Of a stretch of DNA of 64,000 nucleotides, positions 17,607-26,986 are shown piece by piece. Position numbers and translations under genes: made by a program. The notes beneath the pieces are model-generated. The model saw only the letters and a list, made by a program, of their open reading frames with translations. It searched no databases and was not told the DNA's origin. Numbering within the stretch: the first letter of the stretch is position 1; each line of letters starts with the position of its first letter. This stretch comes from Pseudobdellovibrionaceae bacterium (GTDB taxonomy: Bacteria > Bdellovibrionota > Bdellovibrionia > Bdellovibrionales > Bdellovibrionaceae): positions 2,512,565-2,576,564 of the forward strand of contig JAHBUV010000001.1 of assembly GCA_019637915.1 (NCBI GenBank). The letters are read 5' to 3'.

Positions 17607-18239
17607 ATGAAAACACTCGCGCTGATTTTCGTTGTTTTGGGTTTGGCCGCTTGCGCCACGCCGGAGAAAGCCTCCCATGATCGCGGAGGTGTTCACGGCT
17701 CGAACACCTACAACCGCCTGATGCTGAAGGATCTGGATCAGATGAACGCCCTGGTGAAAGCCCATGTGCAGCGCTCGCAATCCGAGTCCGACAAAGTCAC
17801 CCCGCTGCGGGTGGCGTTGCGCATCGTCTTGTCCCGTCCCGATGACGACGGCATGGTCGACAAAGTGATCGGCATGCTTCGCAGCGAGCTCGAGGAGAAC
17901 GACGCCTGGGAGAGCACGGTGACCGATCTCACCAACGAGGCCCTCACGGCCCTGAAGCAACCCGAGTCCCTGACGCCCGTCGAGCAAGTGACCTACGCTG
18001 TTTTCCTTGAAAACGTCGTGGCGCAGATGAAGCCGCGCGCCTCCGACATGGCTTTCGAGTACGCCAACCTGAAGCGCATCCGCGACGCCCGCATCAAGAT
18101 CACCCCGGCCGCGCGCTCCGAACGCAACCTGCGCACCATGCGCGCGCAGGTCTCGCCCTCGGACGCCGCCGCCGCGATCCTGCAGACCGTCGATGCCCGC
18201 GCCCAAAAAGCCAAGTCCAAGGCCCAGACCGCGGAGTGA
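17607..18239 (+). CDS. Lipoprotein of unknown function
   Basis: 210 residues starting with a lipoprotein signal (MKTLALIFVVLGLAAC, lipobox GLAAC). The mature protein is mostly alpha-helical, charged and repeat-free (LKDLDQMNALVKAHVQRSQ, GMVDKVIGMLRSELEEND), ending in a Lys/Ala tail. No family recognised. It is divergent from the DsbA-like gene across a 181-nt gap that should hold both promoters. No SD precedes the ATG. Confidence 0.75.
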   Translation: MKTLALIFVVLGLAACATPEKASHDRGGVHGSNTYNRLMLKDLDQMNALVKAHVQRSQSESDKVTPLRVALRIVLSRPDDDGMVDKVIGMLRSELEENDAWESTVTDLTNEALTALKQPESLTPVEQVTYAVFLENVVAQMKPRASDMAFEYANLKRIRDARIKITPAARSERNLRTMRAQVSPSDAAAAILQTVDARAQKAKSKAQTAE

Positions 18240-18315
18240 TGCCGGTCCCGCCCTGGACCTCGGGTCCGGGCCCCTTCCCCTCGAGCGAATCGTCTCAAGT
18301 TCGAACGCCCGTCCG

Positions 18316-18357
18316 CCGAAGAGTCTTTCAGAACAGGAATCTGAAAAGGACTTTCGG
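18316..18357 (+). promoter_or_regulatory. Leader hairpin overlapping the SD of the 92-residue gene
   Basis: CCGAAGAGTCTTTCAG (18316-18331) pairs imperfectly with the segment 18341-18357 across a 9-nt loop. The 3' arm runs into the GGAGG (18356-18360) that serves the ATG at 18369, so folding could mask the ribosome site. Drawn by hand; stability not computed. Confidence 0.4.
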
Positions 18358-18368
18358 AGGACAGCAGC

Positions 18369-18647
18369 ATGTTTCTGCAAGGCAATTTACAAGTCGTGTT
18401 TGACGCTCTCTACAGCATCGGGGCCATCGATCCCGTCCTCAAAGCGGATTGGGAGACGGTGACCAAGGTGATGGAGGACCATCCGGAACGCGTGCATGAG
18501 GCCTGCCGCCTCATCAACGAGTGCTCGGGGGATCACGACGAGCTCGTGCGCAAGCTGCATGCCATGGATCCGCAAGCCGTTCAGTTCATCGCTCTGGAGG
18601 TCGCCCGTGAATTCTGTGAATTCCAGGATCGCAAGTCGTTGCATTAA
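18369..18647 (+). CDS. Small conserved-looking acidic helical protein
   Basis: 92 residues, no signal peptide, so cytoplasmic. Helical throughout (VFDALYSIGAIDPVLKADWETV, VHEACRLINECSGDHDELVRKL). No family recognised. GGAGG stands 8 nt before the ATG, behind a possible hairpin. Its last 41 nt overlap the cupredoxin-like gene, whose SD lies inside this gene, so the two are almost certainly co-expressed. Confidence 0.72.
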   Translation: MFLQGNLQVVFDALYSIGAIDPVLKADWETVTKVMEDHPERVHEACRLINECSGDHDELVRKLHAMDPQAVQFIALEVAREFCEFQDRKSLH

Positions 18648-19125
18648 GTCCGTCATCGCCGCCGCGATGGTGTTGGCTTTCGTGCCGGGTGAAAGCGCCT
18701 CGGCGTGGGAAGTCGATCTGTCCCGCCGTCAGCTGGATTTCGACCGCGTCACCAACCAGAGCCGCCTGCCGGCCAGCACGCAAGTGACCGAAACCGTCGG
18801 CCTGCTCGATCAGGCCCTGGAAAGCAGCGGCCCCACGCAGGACATCGTCATCATGAACACCGACAAGGGCTTCGTGCCCGAGGCCGTGCACCTGCGCAAA
18901 GGCGGCAGCTACAAAATCCACGTCGTCAACGTCAACAGCAAGGACCGGAACGTCAGCTTTGTGCTGGACGCTTTCTCCGAGCACCACAACACTTTGTTCG
19001 GCCAGGCGAAGACCTTCACGGTGACGCCGAAGCAGGACGGCGTGTTCACGTACCAGTGTCCCGAGACCGCCGCCCAAGGCCGTCTGGTGATCATGCCGTC
19101 GGACCGCAAACCCGCGTCGAACTGA
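18607..19125 (+). CDS. Exported cupredoxin-like protein
   Basis: 172 residues from a GTG at 18607, supported by GGAGG (18596-18600) 6 nt upstream and a signal peptide ending ESASA. The C-terminal 90 residues have cupredoxin-like strands: GFVPEAVHLRKGGSYKIHVVNV, NVSFVLDAFSEHHNTLFG, and KQDGVFTYQCPETAAQGRLVIM, in the position of the copper-ligand Cys loop. However, the His that normally follows this Cys is missing, so copper binding is doubtful. It could be a degenerate CuA/plastocyanin fold with a structural role. Sits between the 92-residue gene and cpaF. Confidence 0.68.
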   Translation: MNSVNSRIASRCIKSVIAAAMVLAFVPGESASAWEVDLSRRQLDFDRVTNQSRLPASTQVTETVGLLDQALESSGPTQDIVIMNTDKGFVPEAVHLRKGGSYKIHVVNVNSKDRNVSFVLDAFSEHHNTLFGQAKTFTVTPKQDGVFTYQCPETAAQGRLVIMPSDRKPASN

Positions 19126-19137
19126 GGAGCTGAGCCC

Positions 19138-20253
19138 ATGGCCGACAATGCGGAACGGGTGAACGTTTTCCGGGATGCGATCAAGCAGAACCTGGGTCCC
19201 GTGTGGAAATACCTCGAGGACAAAAGCGTCTCCGAGATCCTGATCAACGCCGCCGATGAGATCTTCGTCGAGCGCAAGGGGAAGCTCGAGCGCGTGCCGG
19301 AGCGATTCGCCGACGAGGACACGCTCCGCGCCGCCATCAACTCCATCGCCCAGTCCGTCGGCCGCCGCATCAGCGAGGACGAGCCGCGCCTGGACGCGCG
19401 CCTGCCCGACGGTTCGCGCTTCGCCGCCGTCATCCCGCCCTGTTCGCGCAAGGGCTCGACGCTGTCGATCCGCAAATTCACCAACTCGAAGATCTCCTTC
19501 GGCGATTACATCAAGCTCGGCGCCATCACCGAGGACGCGGCCCGCTTCCTCGACGTCTGCATGTTCCTCGGCAAAAACATCATCGTCAGCGGCGGCACGG
19601 GCTCGGGGAAAACGACCTTGCTCGGCCTGATGAGCGCGCGCATCCCCAAAGGTTACCGCGTCATCGTCATCGAGGACGCCTCCGAGCTGCAGATCGATTA
19701 CGAGCACGTCGTCTTCTTCGAGACGAAGCAGGCCGATGCCCAGGGCAAGGGTGAAGTGACGATCAAGGATCTGCTGAAGTCCTCGCTGCGCCTGCGTCCG
19801 GACCGCATCATCGTCGGCGAGGTGCGTTCCAGCGAAGCCATCGAGCTGATCAACGCCATGAACACCGGCCACAAGGGCTCCATGGGCACGGTGCACGCCA
19901 ACAGTCCCGAGGACGCCATCGTGCGTTTGGAGGCGCTCGCCCAGAGCGGCGACGCCCGCGTCTCGGAAAAGGCCCTGCGCCAGCAGGTGTCGAGCGCCAT
20001 CGACCTGATCATCCAGGTGTCGCGGTTCTCGGACGGTTCGCGCAAAGTCAGCCACATCTCGGAAGTGCTCGGTTTCAACGAGGACGGCAGCTACCGCGTG
20101 GTGCCGCTCTTCGAAATCCAGAACATGCGTCGCGGCCCCGACGGCAAATTCAGCGGCCACATCGAAGCCACCGGCGAGATCCCCAGCTTCATGCAGGAGA
20201 TCATCGACAACAACCTGCCCTTCCCAAAAAGCAAATTCCAGAAAGCGGCCTGA
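19138..20253 (+). CDS. cpaF: CpaF-family secretion ATPase
   Basis: 371 residues of the VirB11/CpaF type II-IV secretion ATPase family, which powers Tad pili and related systems as a cytoplasmic hexamer. Visible: the N-terminal domain with VSEILINAADEIFVERKGKL and EDEPRLDARLPDGSR, Walker A GGTGSGKTT (about 152-160), Asp box VIVIEDASELQ, Walker B LRLRPDRIIVGEVRSSEAIE, and the His box GSMGTVHANSPEDAI. GAGGAG stands ahead of the ATG. No other Tad genes are nearby, so it is an orphan here and may serve a system encoded elsewhere. The stop codon forms the first bases of a repeat element. Confidence 0.9.
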   Translation: MADNAERVNVFRDAIKQNLGPVWKYLEDKSVSEILINAADEIFVERKGKLERVPERFADEDTLRAAINSIAQSVGRRISEDEPRLDARLPDGSRFAAVIPPCSRKGSTLSIRKFTNSKISFGDYIKLGAITEDAARFLDVCMFLGKNIIVSGGTGSGKTTLLGLMSARIPKGYRVIVIEDASELQIDYEHVVFFETKQADAQGKGEVTIKDLLKSSLRLRPDRIIVGEVRSSEAIELINAMNTGHKGSMGTVHANSPEDAIVRLEALAQSGDARVSEKALRQQVSSAIDLIIQVSRFSDGSRKVSHISEVLGFNEDGSYRVVPLFEIQNMRRGPDGKFSGHIEATGEIPSFMQEIIDNNLPFPKSKFQKAA

Positions 20254-20277
20254 AGGTACCGCCTACTTTCTGGTATC
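20251..20277 (+). repeat. Dispersed 27-nt element, copy 1 (left arm)
   Basis: The element contains GGTACCGCCTACTTTCTGG. It begins on the TGA stop codon of cpaF. It forms an inverted pair with copy 2 at 20362-20388 (26 of 27 identical) around an 84-nt spacer. Confidence 0.85.
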
Positions 20278-20361
20278 ATCTTGCGTTAATGGGGGCGCCT
20301 GCCCTTTTTTTGTCAGCTCATGCAGGGCAAGAGGGCGGGCGGTTCATTCGTGATGCAGTGG

Positions 20362-20388
20362 GGTACCAGAAAGTAGGCGGTACCTTCA
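20362..20388 (-). repeat. Dispersed 27-nt element, copy 2 (right arm)
   Basis: Reverse-complement copy of the element at 20251-20277, with a single mismatch near one end. The 111-nt head-to-head unit (start of copy 1 to start of copy 2) would fold into a long hairpin and is the only content of the cpaF-adh gap besides the adh promoter region. Confidence 0.85.
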
Positions 20389-20449
20389 CTTCCTTTCGTG
20401 GGGAGTTGGGTTTAATCTTCTGGCAAGAATTTTTCCCCAGGAGTTGTCC

Positions 20450-21499
20450 ATGATTCCCACTTTGGCGTATGCCGCTCGTGATTCGCATTCCCCTCTGAGC
20501 CCTTACTCTTTCGAACGTCGTGATCCCCGCGAGGACGATGTCGTCATCGAGATCCAGTACTGCGGGGTTTGCCACTCCGACATCCATCAGGTGCGCGACG
20601 AGTGGGGCGGTTCGCGGTTCCCCATGGTCCCCGGGCACGAGATCGTCGGCCGGGTCACCAAGGTCGGACCCAAGGTGAAGAAATTCAAGGTCGGCGACCT
20701 CGCCGGCGTGGGCTGCATGGTGGATTCCTGCCGCCATTGCCACAGCTGCGAGGACGGCCTCGAGCAATTCTGCGAGAACGGCTTCGTTGGCACCTACAAC
20801 TCCGTCGAGAAAGACGGCAAGACGCCGACGCAAGGCGGTTACTCGAACAACATCGTCGTGCGCGAGAGCTTCGCCCTGCGCATTTCGCCCAAGCTGGAAT
20901 TGGCCGCGGTGGCGCCCTTGCTGTGCGCGGGCATCACGACCTATTCCCCCTTGCGCCATTGGAAGGCGGGGCCCGGCAAGAAAGTCGGCGTCGTGGGCCT
21001 GGGCGGCCTCGGCCACATGGGCGTGAAGTTCGCGCGCTCGTTCGGCGCCCACGTGGTGCTGTTCACGACCTCTCCGGGCAAAGTGGAGGACGCCAAACGC
21101 CTGGGCGCCCACGAGGTGGTGATCTCGAAGGATCCGAAACAGATGAATGAGCACGCGGGGACTTTCGATTTCATCCTCGACACCGTGTCGGGCCCCCACG
21201 ACCTGAACGCCTACATCCATCTTTTGAAGCGTGACGGCACCATGACCCTCGTGGGCTTGCCGGACAAACCGCCGGAGCTGCCGGCTTTTGGTCTGGTCAT
21301 GCAGCGCAAGTCCCTGGCGGGCTCGCTGATCGGCGGCATCAAGGAAACACAGGAAATGTTGGATTACTGCGCCGATCACGGCATCACCTCGGACATCGAG
21401 ATGATCCCGATCCAGAAGATCAACGAGGCTTACGAGCGCATGATGAGAAGCGACGTGAAGTACCGCTTCGTGATCGATCTCGCGTCGTTGAAACAATGA
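20450..21499 (+). CDS. Zinc-dependent alcohol/aldehyde dehydrogenase (YahK/CAD-like)
   Basis: 349 residues of the medium-chain dehydrogenase family, probably an NADP(H) aldehyde reductase. Catalytic zinc ligands are in YCGVCHSDIHQ (Cys) and PGHEIVGRV (His), with Cys again in the PLLCAGITTYSPL segment. The structural zinc tetrad is in SCRHCHSCEDGLEQFC. The nucleotide motif is GLGGLGHMGVKFA. The subtype motifs NGFVGTYN and QGGYSNNIVV match the YahK/cinnamyl-alcohol type. Start 20450 is fixed by CAGGAG 6 nt upstream. The product may detoxify aldehydes; the real substrate cannot be read from sequence. Confidence 0.92.
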   Translation: MIPTLAYAARDSHSPLSPYSFERRDPREDDVVIEIQYCGVCHSDIHQVRDEWGGSRFPMVPGHEIVGRVTKVGPKVKKFKVGDLAGVGCMVDSCRHCHSCEDGLEQFCENGFVGTYNSVEKDGKTPTQGGYSNNIVVRESFALRISPKLELAAVAPLLCAGITTYSPLRHWKAGPGKKVGVVGLGGLGHMGVKFARSFGAHVVLFTTSPGKVEDAKRLGAHEVVISKDPKQMNEHAGTFDFILDTVSGPHDLNAYIHLLKRDGTMTLVGLPDKPPELPAFGLVMQRKSLAGSLIGGIKETQEMLDYCADHGITSDIEMIPIQKINEAYERMMRSDVKYRFVIDLASLKQ

Positions 21500-21568
21500 C
21501 GCCATGAGCGAGGCGGACGGCTTGACAGCCTCCGCCTTTTTGCAAATCCTTCGCAAGAAGGAGGTCCC

Positions 21569-22078
21569 ATGCGTCTTGTCCTCGTGTCTTTGTTGGCTCT
21601 TGTCCCGGTTCTGTCCCAGGCCCATCGCGAGCACGGTGCCCATGAGCACGGCCATGGCGACCTCGCCATCGCTTTCGACGGCAACAACGGTCGCGTCGAG
21701 CTGAAAGCCCCCTCGGAATCCATTTACGGTTTCGAGCACGCGGCCAAGACGGACAAACAGAAAAAACAGATCGACGACGCTTTCGCGAAGCTGGAAAGCA
21801 AGATCGGCGAGATGGTCGCCTTCGATCCCGAGCTGAAATGCGCCTTCACCAAGGACGGCATCGAGATAGTTCGCGAAAACGACAAGAGCTCCCACAGCGA
21901 GGTGCGCGCGGCGTTCAAAGTCGCCTGCGAAAAATCCCCGTTGGGCCGCAGCCTGACCCTGGATGTGGCGAAGCAGTTCCCCAAGTTGCGGCACACGCAG
22001 GTGACGGTGCTGACGGACAGCGTGCAGAAAAGCGCGGAGCTCGGGAAAAAAAGCCTCACGATCGAACTGAAACCCTGA
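21569..22078 (+). CDS. ZrgA/DUF2796-like periplasmic zinc-uptake protein
   Basis: 169 residues with signal peptide (MRLVLVSLLALVPVLSQA). Directly after cleavage comes a histidine-rich metal-binding stretch (HREHGAHEHGHG), followed by DLAIAFDGNNGRVELKAPSESIYGFEH, the DUF2796/ZrgA pattern. Family members help zinc uptake in Vibrio and others. AAGGAGG precedes the ATG. The role is inferred from the His motif and family resemblance; no ABC zinc transporter gene is nearby. Confidence 0.85.
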   Translation: MRLVLVSLLALVPVLSQAHREHGAHEHGHGDLAIAFDGNNGRVELKAPSESIYGFEHAAKTDKQKKQIDDAFAKLESKIGEMVAFDPELKCAFTKDGIEIVRENDKSSHSEVRAAFKVACEKSPLGRSLTLDVAKQFPKLRHTQVTVLTDSVQKSAELGKKSLTIELKP

Positions 22079-22153
22079 CCTTCTTCGGGCCTGACCCGGC
22101 GTTCCTTGGTTCCCGCCCGCGGCGGGAGGAAAATCAGCGCCGGGAGGTTCTTG

Positions 22154-22927
22154 ATGAAAACCATCGGATTTGTTGTTTCCCTTCTGCTGGCGGCCCCGCA
22201 AATTCACGCCGCCGGCGAAGCTCTTGAGTACAAAAGCGGCGACGTCGTCCTGGAAGGCTATCTGGCCACGCCCGAGATCAAGCGCCTGAAAAATCCCGCC
22301 GTCCTCATCGTGCACGACTGGATGGGCCCCTCGGAATTCACCAGGAACAAAGCCGATCAGATGGCGCGCATGGGTTTTGTCGCCCTGGCCGTCGACATCT
22401 ACGGAAAGAACGTCCGCCCGAAAAACCCGAAAGAGGCGGGCGCCGCCGCGGCCACCTACAAGAACGACGTGAAGTTGATGCGCGAGCGCATCAACGCCGC
22501 CTTGCAGGCGCTGCAGCGCGAGCCCGGCGTTGATAAAAGCAAAATTGTTGTTTTCGGATATTGCTTCGGCGGCACCGTCGCCCTGGAACTCGCTCGCAGC
22601 GGCGCGCCCATCGCCGGCGCGGTGAGCTTCCATGGCGGGCTCGTCACGCCGAAGGTGTCAGACGCGAAGAGCATCAAAGGCAAGCTGCTGGTTTTGCACG
22701 GAGCCATCGATCCTTTCGTGCCGCAGGCGGAAGTGGAGGCTTTCTGGAAGGAGATGAACGACGCCAAGGTCGATTACCAGTTCAACTCTTACAGCGGGGC
22801 CGTGCACGCCTTCACGAACCCGAAAGCAGGCAGTGACATTTCCAAAGGGACGGCGTACAACGCCGAGGCCGATCGCCGTTCGTGGCAGGCTTTTGAAACC
22901 TTTCTGAAAGATGTGGTGCCGCAATGA
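22154..22927 (+). CDS. Exported dienelactone hydrolase family protein
   Basis: 257 residues with an alpha/beta hydrolase fold of the dienelactone hydrolase type. A signal peptide (MKTIGFVVSLLLAAPQIHAA) makes it periplasmic, unlike classical cytoplasmic DLH. The Cys-Asp-His triad is intact: C137 in GYCFGG, D186 in HGAIDPFV, H218 in GAVHAFTNP. GGAGG stands ahead of the ATG. Its stop overlaps the SDR start (ATGA), so the two are co-translated. Substrate unknown; carboxylic ester or lactone hydrolysis is expected. Confidence 0.9.
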   Translation: MKTIGFVVSLLLAAPQIHAAGEALEYKSGDVVLEGYLATPEIKRLKNPAVLIVHDWMGPSEFTRNKADQMARMGFVALAVDIYGKNVRPKNPKEAGAAAATYKNDVKLMRERINAALQALQREPGVDKSKIVVFGYCFGGTVALELARSGAPIAGAVSFHGGLVTPKVSDAKSIKGKLLVLHGAIDPFVPQAEVEAFWKEMNDAKVDYQFNSYSGAVHAFTNPKAGSDISKGTAYNAEADRRSWQAFETFLKDVVPQ

Positions 22928-23652
22928 CCTCGAACCGAAAAATCGCCTTCATCACCGGCGCCAACCGCGGCATCGGTTTCGAAACCGCCCGCGAGCTCGC
23001 GGAAAAAGGCGTGCATGTCGTTTTGGGAGCCCGCAAGGAGGCGGAGGGCAAAGCCGCTGTTCAAAAATTGCGCGATCGCCAACTCGAGGCGGACTTCTTG
23101 GTTTTCGACGTCACCCAGCCCGGCGACATTGGGAAGGCGGTGGCCTTCTTCCAGGAAAAATTCGGCCGCCTGGATATCCTGGTGAACAACGCCGGCATCA
23201 TGGTCGACAAAGGCGCCACCAGCGCCATCACGCCGCAGATGTTGCGCCAAACCTTCGATGTGAACTTCTTCGCGCCCGTGGCGTTGACCCAGGCGATGCT
23301 TCCGCTCTTGAAAAAGTCCGCCGCTGGTCGCGTCGTGAATCTGTCGAGCATCCTGGGCTCGCTGACTTTGCACACCGATCCGAAGTCACCGATCTACGAC
23401 AGCAAAGTCTTCGCATACGACTCTTCGAAAACCGCTTTGAACGCCTTCACTGTGCACTTGGCCCATGAGCTCAAGGACACCAAGATCAAAGTGAACTCGG
23501 CGCATCCGGGCTGGGTGAAAACCGAGATGGGCGGTGCTGACGCCCCCATGGAATTGGCGGAGGGCGGCAAAACATCGGTGCAACTCGCCATGCTCGAGGA
23601 AGATGGCCCCACGGGTGGATTTTTCCACAGGGGTGAGCGTCTGCCCTGGTGA
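22924..23652 (+). CDS. Short-chain dehydrogenase/reductase
   Basis: 242 residues of the classical SDR family, carbonyl-reductase-like. It has the Rossmann motif TGANRGIG (about 11-18), the NNAG motif (LVNNAGIMV), the catalytic Ser in VVNLSSILG, and Tyr-x-x-x-Lys in AYDSSKTALNAF. The fold then ends early with VKTEMGGADAPMELAEGGKTSV, typical of plant-like carbonyl reductases. The start overlaps the upstream hydrolase by 4 nt, which hints at a shared pathway. NADP preference and substrate are not clear. Confidence 0.9.
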   Translation: MTSNRKIAFITGANRGIGFETARELAEKGVHVVLGARKEAEGKAAVQKLRDRQLEADFLVFDVTQPGDIGKAVAFFQEKFGRLDILVNNAGIMVDKGATSAITPQMLRQTFDVNFFAPVALTQAMLPLLKKSAAGRVVNLSSILGSLTLHTDPKSPIYDSKVFAYDSSKTALNAFTVHLAHELKDTKIKVNSAHPGWVKTEMGGADAPMELAEGGKTSVQLAMLEEDGPTGGFFHRGERLPW

Positions 23653-23699
23653 CTCTGGGCAGCGATTGCTTGAATTTCAGGCATAACGCGGCGAACATT

Positions 23700-23745
23700 C
23701 GCCGGGAAAGAGTTTTCCACGGGGAAAACTCTCGATTCCCTGGCG
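23700..23745 (+). other. Long hairpin between the SDR and the next gene
   Basis: A perfect 10-bp stem (23709-23718 with 23723-23732, loop ACGG) is flanked by outer arms CGCCGGGAA and its near-complement, giving a 46-nt structure. No T-run follows, so it may be a weak or factor-aided terminator, or an mRNA end stabiliser. It lies just upstream of the probable promoter of the 23767 gene. Confidence 0.55.
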
Positions 23746-23766
23746 GGGATGGGCTAGACACGGGAT

Positions 23767-24775
23767 GTGCACTTCAGCTGTAAAATCACCAGTGCGGTTC
23801 TGAGTTACCTGGAGCATCGGGGAGAAGACCTGTCGTCTTTTTACGATCCGGGTTTTCCCGCCATGGAAGTGCTGCGCGATCCGTCCACCTGGATGAGCGC
23901 TCCCGAGATGGAATCTTTCCTGGAAACTTTGGTGCGCATGTCGTGGAGCCGCAGCGACGGAAGCCTGCTGCGCGATGCCGGTCACGCCAGCCCGGGTAAC
24001 CACGCCTGGGGCGTTCTCGACAGCGTGCTGCGCATGATGCCGAAGCCCCGCGAGATCTTCCATCAGCCCGAGCGTTTCCTGTCGTACTTCATCTCGCCGG
24101 AACCGCCCATCGAGAACTTGCGGCAAAGCGATGCCAGCGTGTCTTTCGATCTGCCCCTGCCGGCGGAGCAATACCCCCACGTCACGGCTTTCCTGAAAGC
24201 CGCGTTCGAGAGCCTGCCGGTGTACGTCGGCCAGGGCCTGGCCGTGTGCGACTGGAGCGAGATCCATCTCAAGATCACCTGGCCGACGGTGCAGGAGACC
24301 TTGTTCGAAAAAGATCCCGGTCACCAGTTGAGCCCGGAGCTGTTGAAATCGGTCATCGCCGACCACCAGCGCCTCCTGCGCGAGCTCGAGGAAAAAAACC
24401 TCGAACTGCAGCGCAAGAACGAGGAGCTCCGCCAGTTGCGCGAGGACATGGCCCAGCCCCAGGCGGCGGTCGTGCTGCGCAATCCGGAAGAGGTTTTGAG
24501 CTCCCTCGCCATCGACAGCCATTCGCCGGCCTTCACCATCAGCCAGAACCTGGCGCGTTTGCATGATTACTTCGTGCGCGCCCAGCAGCTCGTGGTGCTG
24601 TTGTCGGGCGTGGCCCGCAAGGAAAAAGAACCGGCCATCAAAGAGGCTCTCCGTCGTGTGGACTGGGAGCATGTGAAATCGCAATACTGGCGGGCCATCT
24701 CGGAGAGCGTTGAATCCCTCCGTCGCCTGCAGAACCGCGCGCCCCTCAAGAGACTTCCCCCGGAGGAACAACCCC

Positions 24776-24783
<8 letters not shown>
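23767..24783 (+). CDS. Coiled-coil protein of unknown function
   Basis: 338 residues from a GTG at 23767; no SD is visible. I do not recognise the family with confidence. Residues 1-185 form a globular mixed domain ([69 protein letters not shown]) that resembles the sensory N-terminal part of some Bdellovibrio/delta-type sensor proteins. Residues about 205-240 are a strong coiled coil ([22 protein letters not shown]). There is no kinase or output domain, so it may be a truncated or stand-alone sensor. Its end overlaps eno by 8 nt. Confidence 0.65.
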
Positions 24784-26042
<1,259 letters not shown>

Positions 26043-26044
<2 letters not shown>

Positions 26045-26066
26045 GTACCGCCTACTTTCTGGTATC
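26043..26066 (+). repeat. Dispersed element, copy 3, over the eno stop codon
   Basis: 24 nt identical to positions 20254-20277. It starts inside the eno TAG stop codon and precedes the eno terminator. This copy has no inverted partner nearby. Confidence 0.85.
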
Positions 26067-26076
26067 CCACCGCATC

Positions 26077-26107
26077 AAGCGCAGCGAAAACCGCTGCGCT
26101 TTTTTTA
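26077..26107 (+). terminator. Rho-independent terminator of eno
   Basis: A 9-bp stem (AAGCGCAGC with GCTGCGCTT), 7-nt loop and a run of seven T directly after. It separates eno from the FtsB-like gene. Confidence 0.93.
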
Positions 26108-26189
26108 TTTGCCAGAACGCAAGCAAGGCTTTTTTTGCACCTTGCAAAAACGGACTCCCGTCTTCAGTCCAGTAGCTGCTTTTGCCAGA

Positions 26190-26513
26190 ATGAGCGACAC
26201 TGTCTGTATGGCAATCGTGCGAATGGGTCACCGTCTCCGTCGTTTCCTTCATCATCCCTCCCAGGTGTTCATCGCCTGCGTGGTGTTCGCGACTTTGAGC
26301 CTCGGCTTCGATGGCATTTTGTGGCGCCTCTGGGGCTTGCGCCAGGACCGCGAGCGCATGACGAACGACATGGTCCATCTGCGCACCGAAGTGGTGAGCC
26401 TCGATCGCCAGTTGCGCCAGGCGAAGGATCCGTCTTTCATCGAACGCCAGGCCCGGGATCGCCTCGATCTGGCCGGCGAAAATGACCTGGTTTTCGTCTT
26501 CCCGGAAGAGTGA
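26190..26513 (+). CDS. ftsB: FtsB/DivIC-like septum protein
   Basis: 107 residues with the bitopic layout of the FtsB/DivIC divisome subunit: a short cytoplasmic N-terminus, one membrane helix (VFIACVVFATLSLGF), a periplasmic coiled coil (DRERMTNDMVHLRTEVVSLDRQLRQAKD) and the family tail PSFIERQARDRLDLAGENDLVFVFPE. It would link FtsL and FtsQ in the septal complex. Its place after eno matches the eno-ftsB order of many Proteobacteria. The start is uncertain: ATG codons at 26190, 26208 and 26223 all lack an SD. Confidence 0.83.
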   Translation: MSDTVCMAIVRMGHRLRRFLHHPSQVFIACVVFATLSLGFDGILWRLWGLRQDRERMTNDMVHLRTEVVSLDRQLRQAKDPSFIERQARDRLDLAGENDLVFVFPEE

Positions 26514-26621
26514 GTCCAGTGTGGTTTGGCGTCCACAGCCGCGGCGTGTGGGCGAACAGGCCAAGCCTTCCGCCTACTTGGCCGTTCCCGTCAAAATGGG
26601 AAACTGTGCCCAAAACACGTC

Positions 26622-26650
26622 TTGATTCCGATTTCCCCGCCCACTAGGAT
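26622..26650 (+). promoter_or_regulatory. Candidate sigma-70 promoter of the XRE regulator
   Basis: TTGATT (26622-26627), a 17-nt spacer and TAGGAT (26645-26650). It stands 39 nt before the ATG, within the 176-nt gap after ftsB, leaving a leader with an AAGGA site. Confidence 0.55.
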
Positions 26651-26689
26651 GAAGGCTCTAAAAGGGTTCAAAAAACCGAAGGACCTCGC

Positions 26690-26968
26690 ATGGATAGGGA
26701 TTTCAATCTTCGCGCACTCCGCCGTCGGATGGGATGGACTTCCTCCGATCTGGCCCGTCGTTTGAACGTTTCTTCGAGTGAAATCGAGCAATGGGAAAAC
26801 GGCCAACGCCCCGATAACCAAGACGTCATCACACGCATCGAATTTCTGTTTCGTCAGGCCGACATGTGCTGCGACGAAGTGAAAAACAATGCAATGGCCG
26901 AGAGCTTTCTCGAGGAAAGCGATCTCGATCAGGTGGATGTCACGCGGTTCATCGACAAAGGCAATTGA
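26690..26968 (+). CDS. Small XRE-type helix-turn-helix regulator
   Basis: 92 residues. Residues 5-55 are an XRE/Cro-type HTH (LRALRRRMGWTSSDLARRLNVSSSEIEQWENGQR). The rest is acidic with paired cysteines (DMCCDEVKNN) and ends ESDLDQVDVTRFIDKGN. Such minimal regulators usually bind as dimers; the target is not visible. It precedes polA by 18 nt, and the stop region contains the -35 of the candidate polA promoter. Confidence 0.85.
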   Translation: MDRDFNLRALRRRMGWTSSDLARRLNVSSSEIEQWENGQRPDNQDVITRIEFLFRQADMCCDEVKNNAMAESFLEESDLDQVDVTRFIDKGN

Positions 26969-26980
26969 ACGTCGTACAAG
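26952..26980 (+). promoter_or_regulatory. Candidate leaderless promoter of polA
   Basis: TCGACA (26952-26957), 17-nt spacer, TACAAG (26975-26980). The predicted +1 falls on the A of the polA ATG (26987). Confidence 0.4.
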
Positions 26981-26986
26981 AGCGGG

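Noticed and set aside
18240-18315. GC-rich hairpin after the 17607 lipoprotein gene
   Set aside because: The TGGACC/GGTCC stem is short and has no T-run, so I do not call a terminator.
20318-22633. A 771-codon minus-strand frame across adh and zrgA-like genes
   Set aside because: Shadow of three well-supported plus-strand genes; His/Arg/Gly-rich composition typical of antisense frames here.
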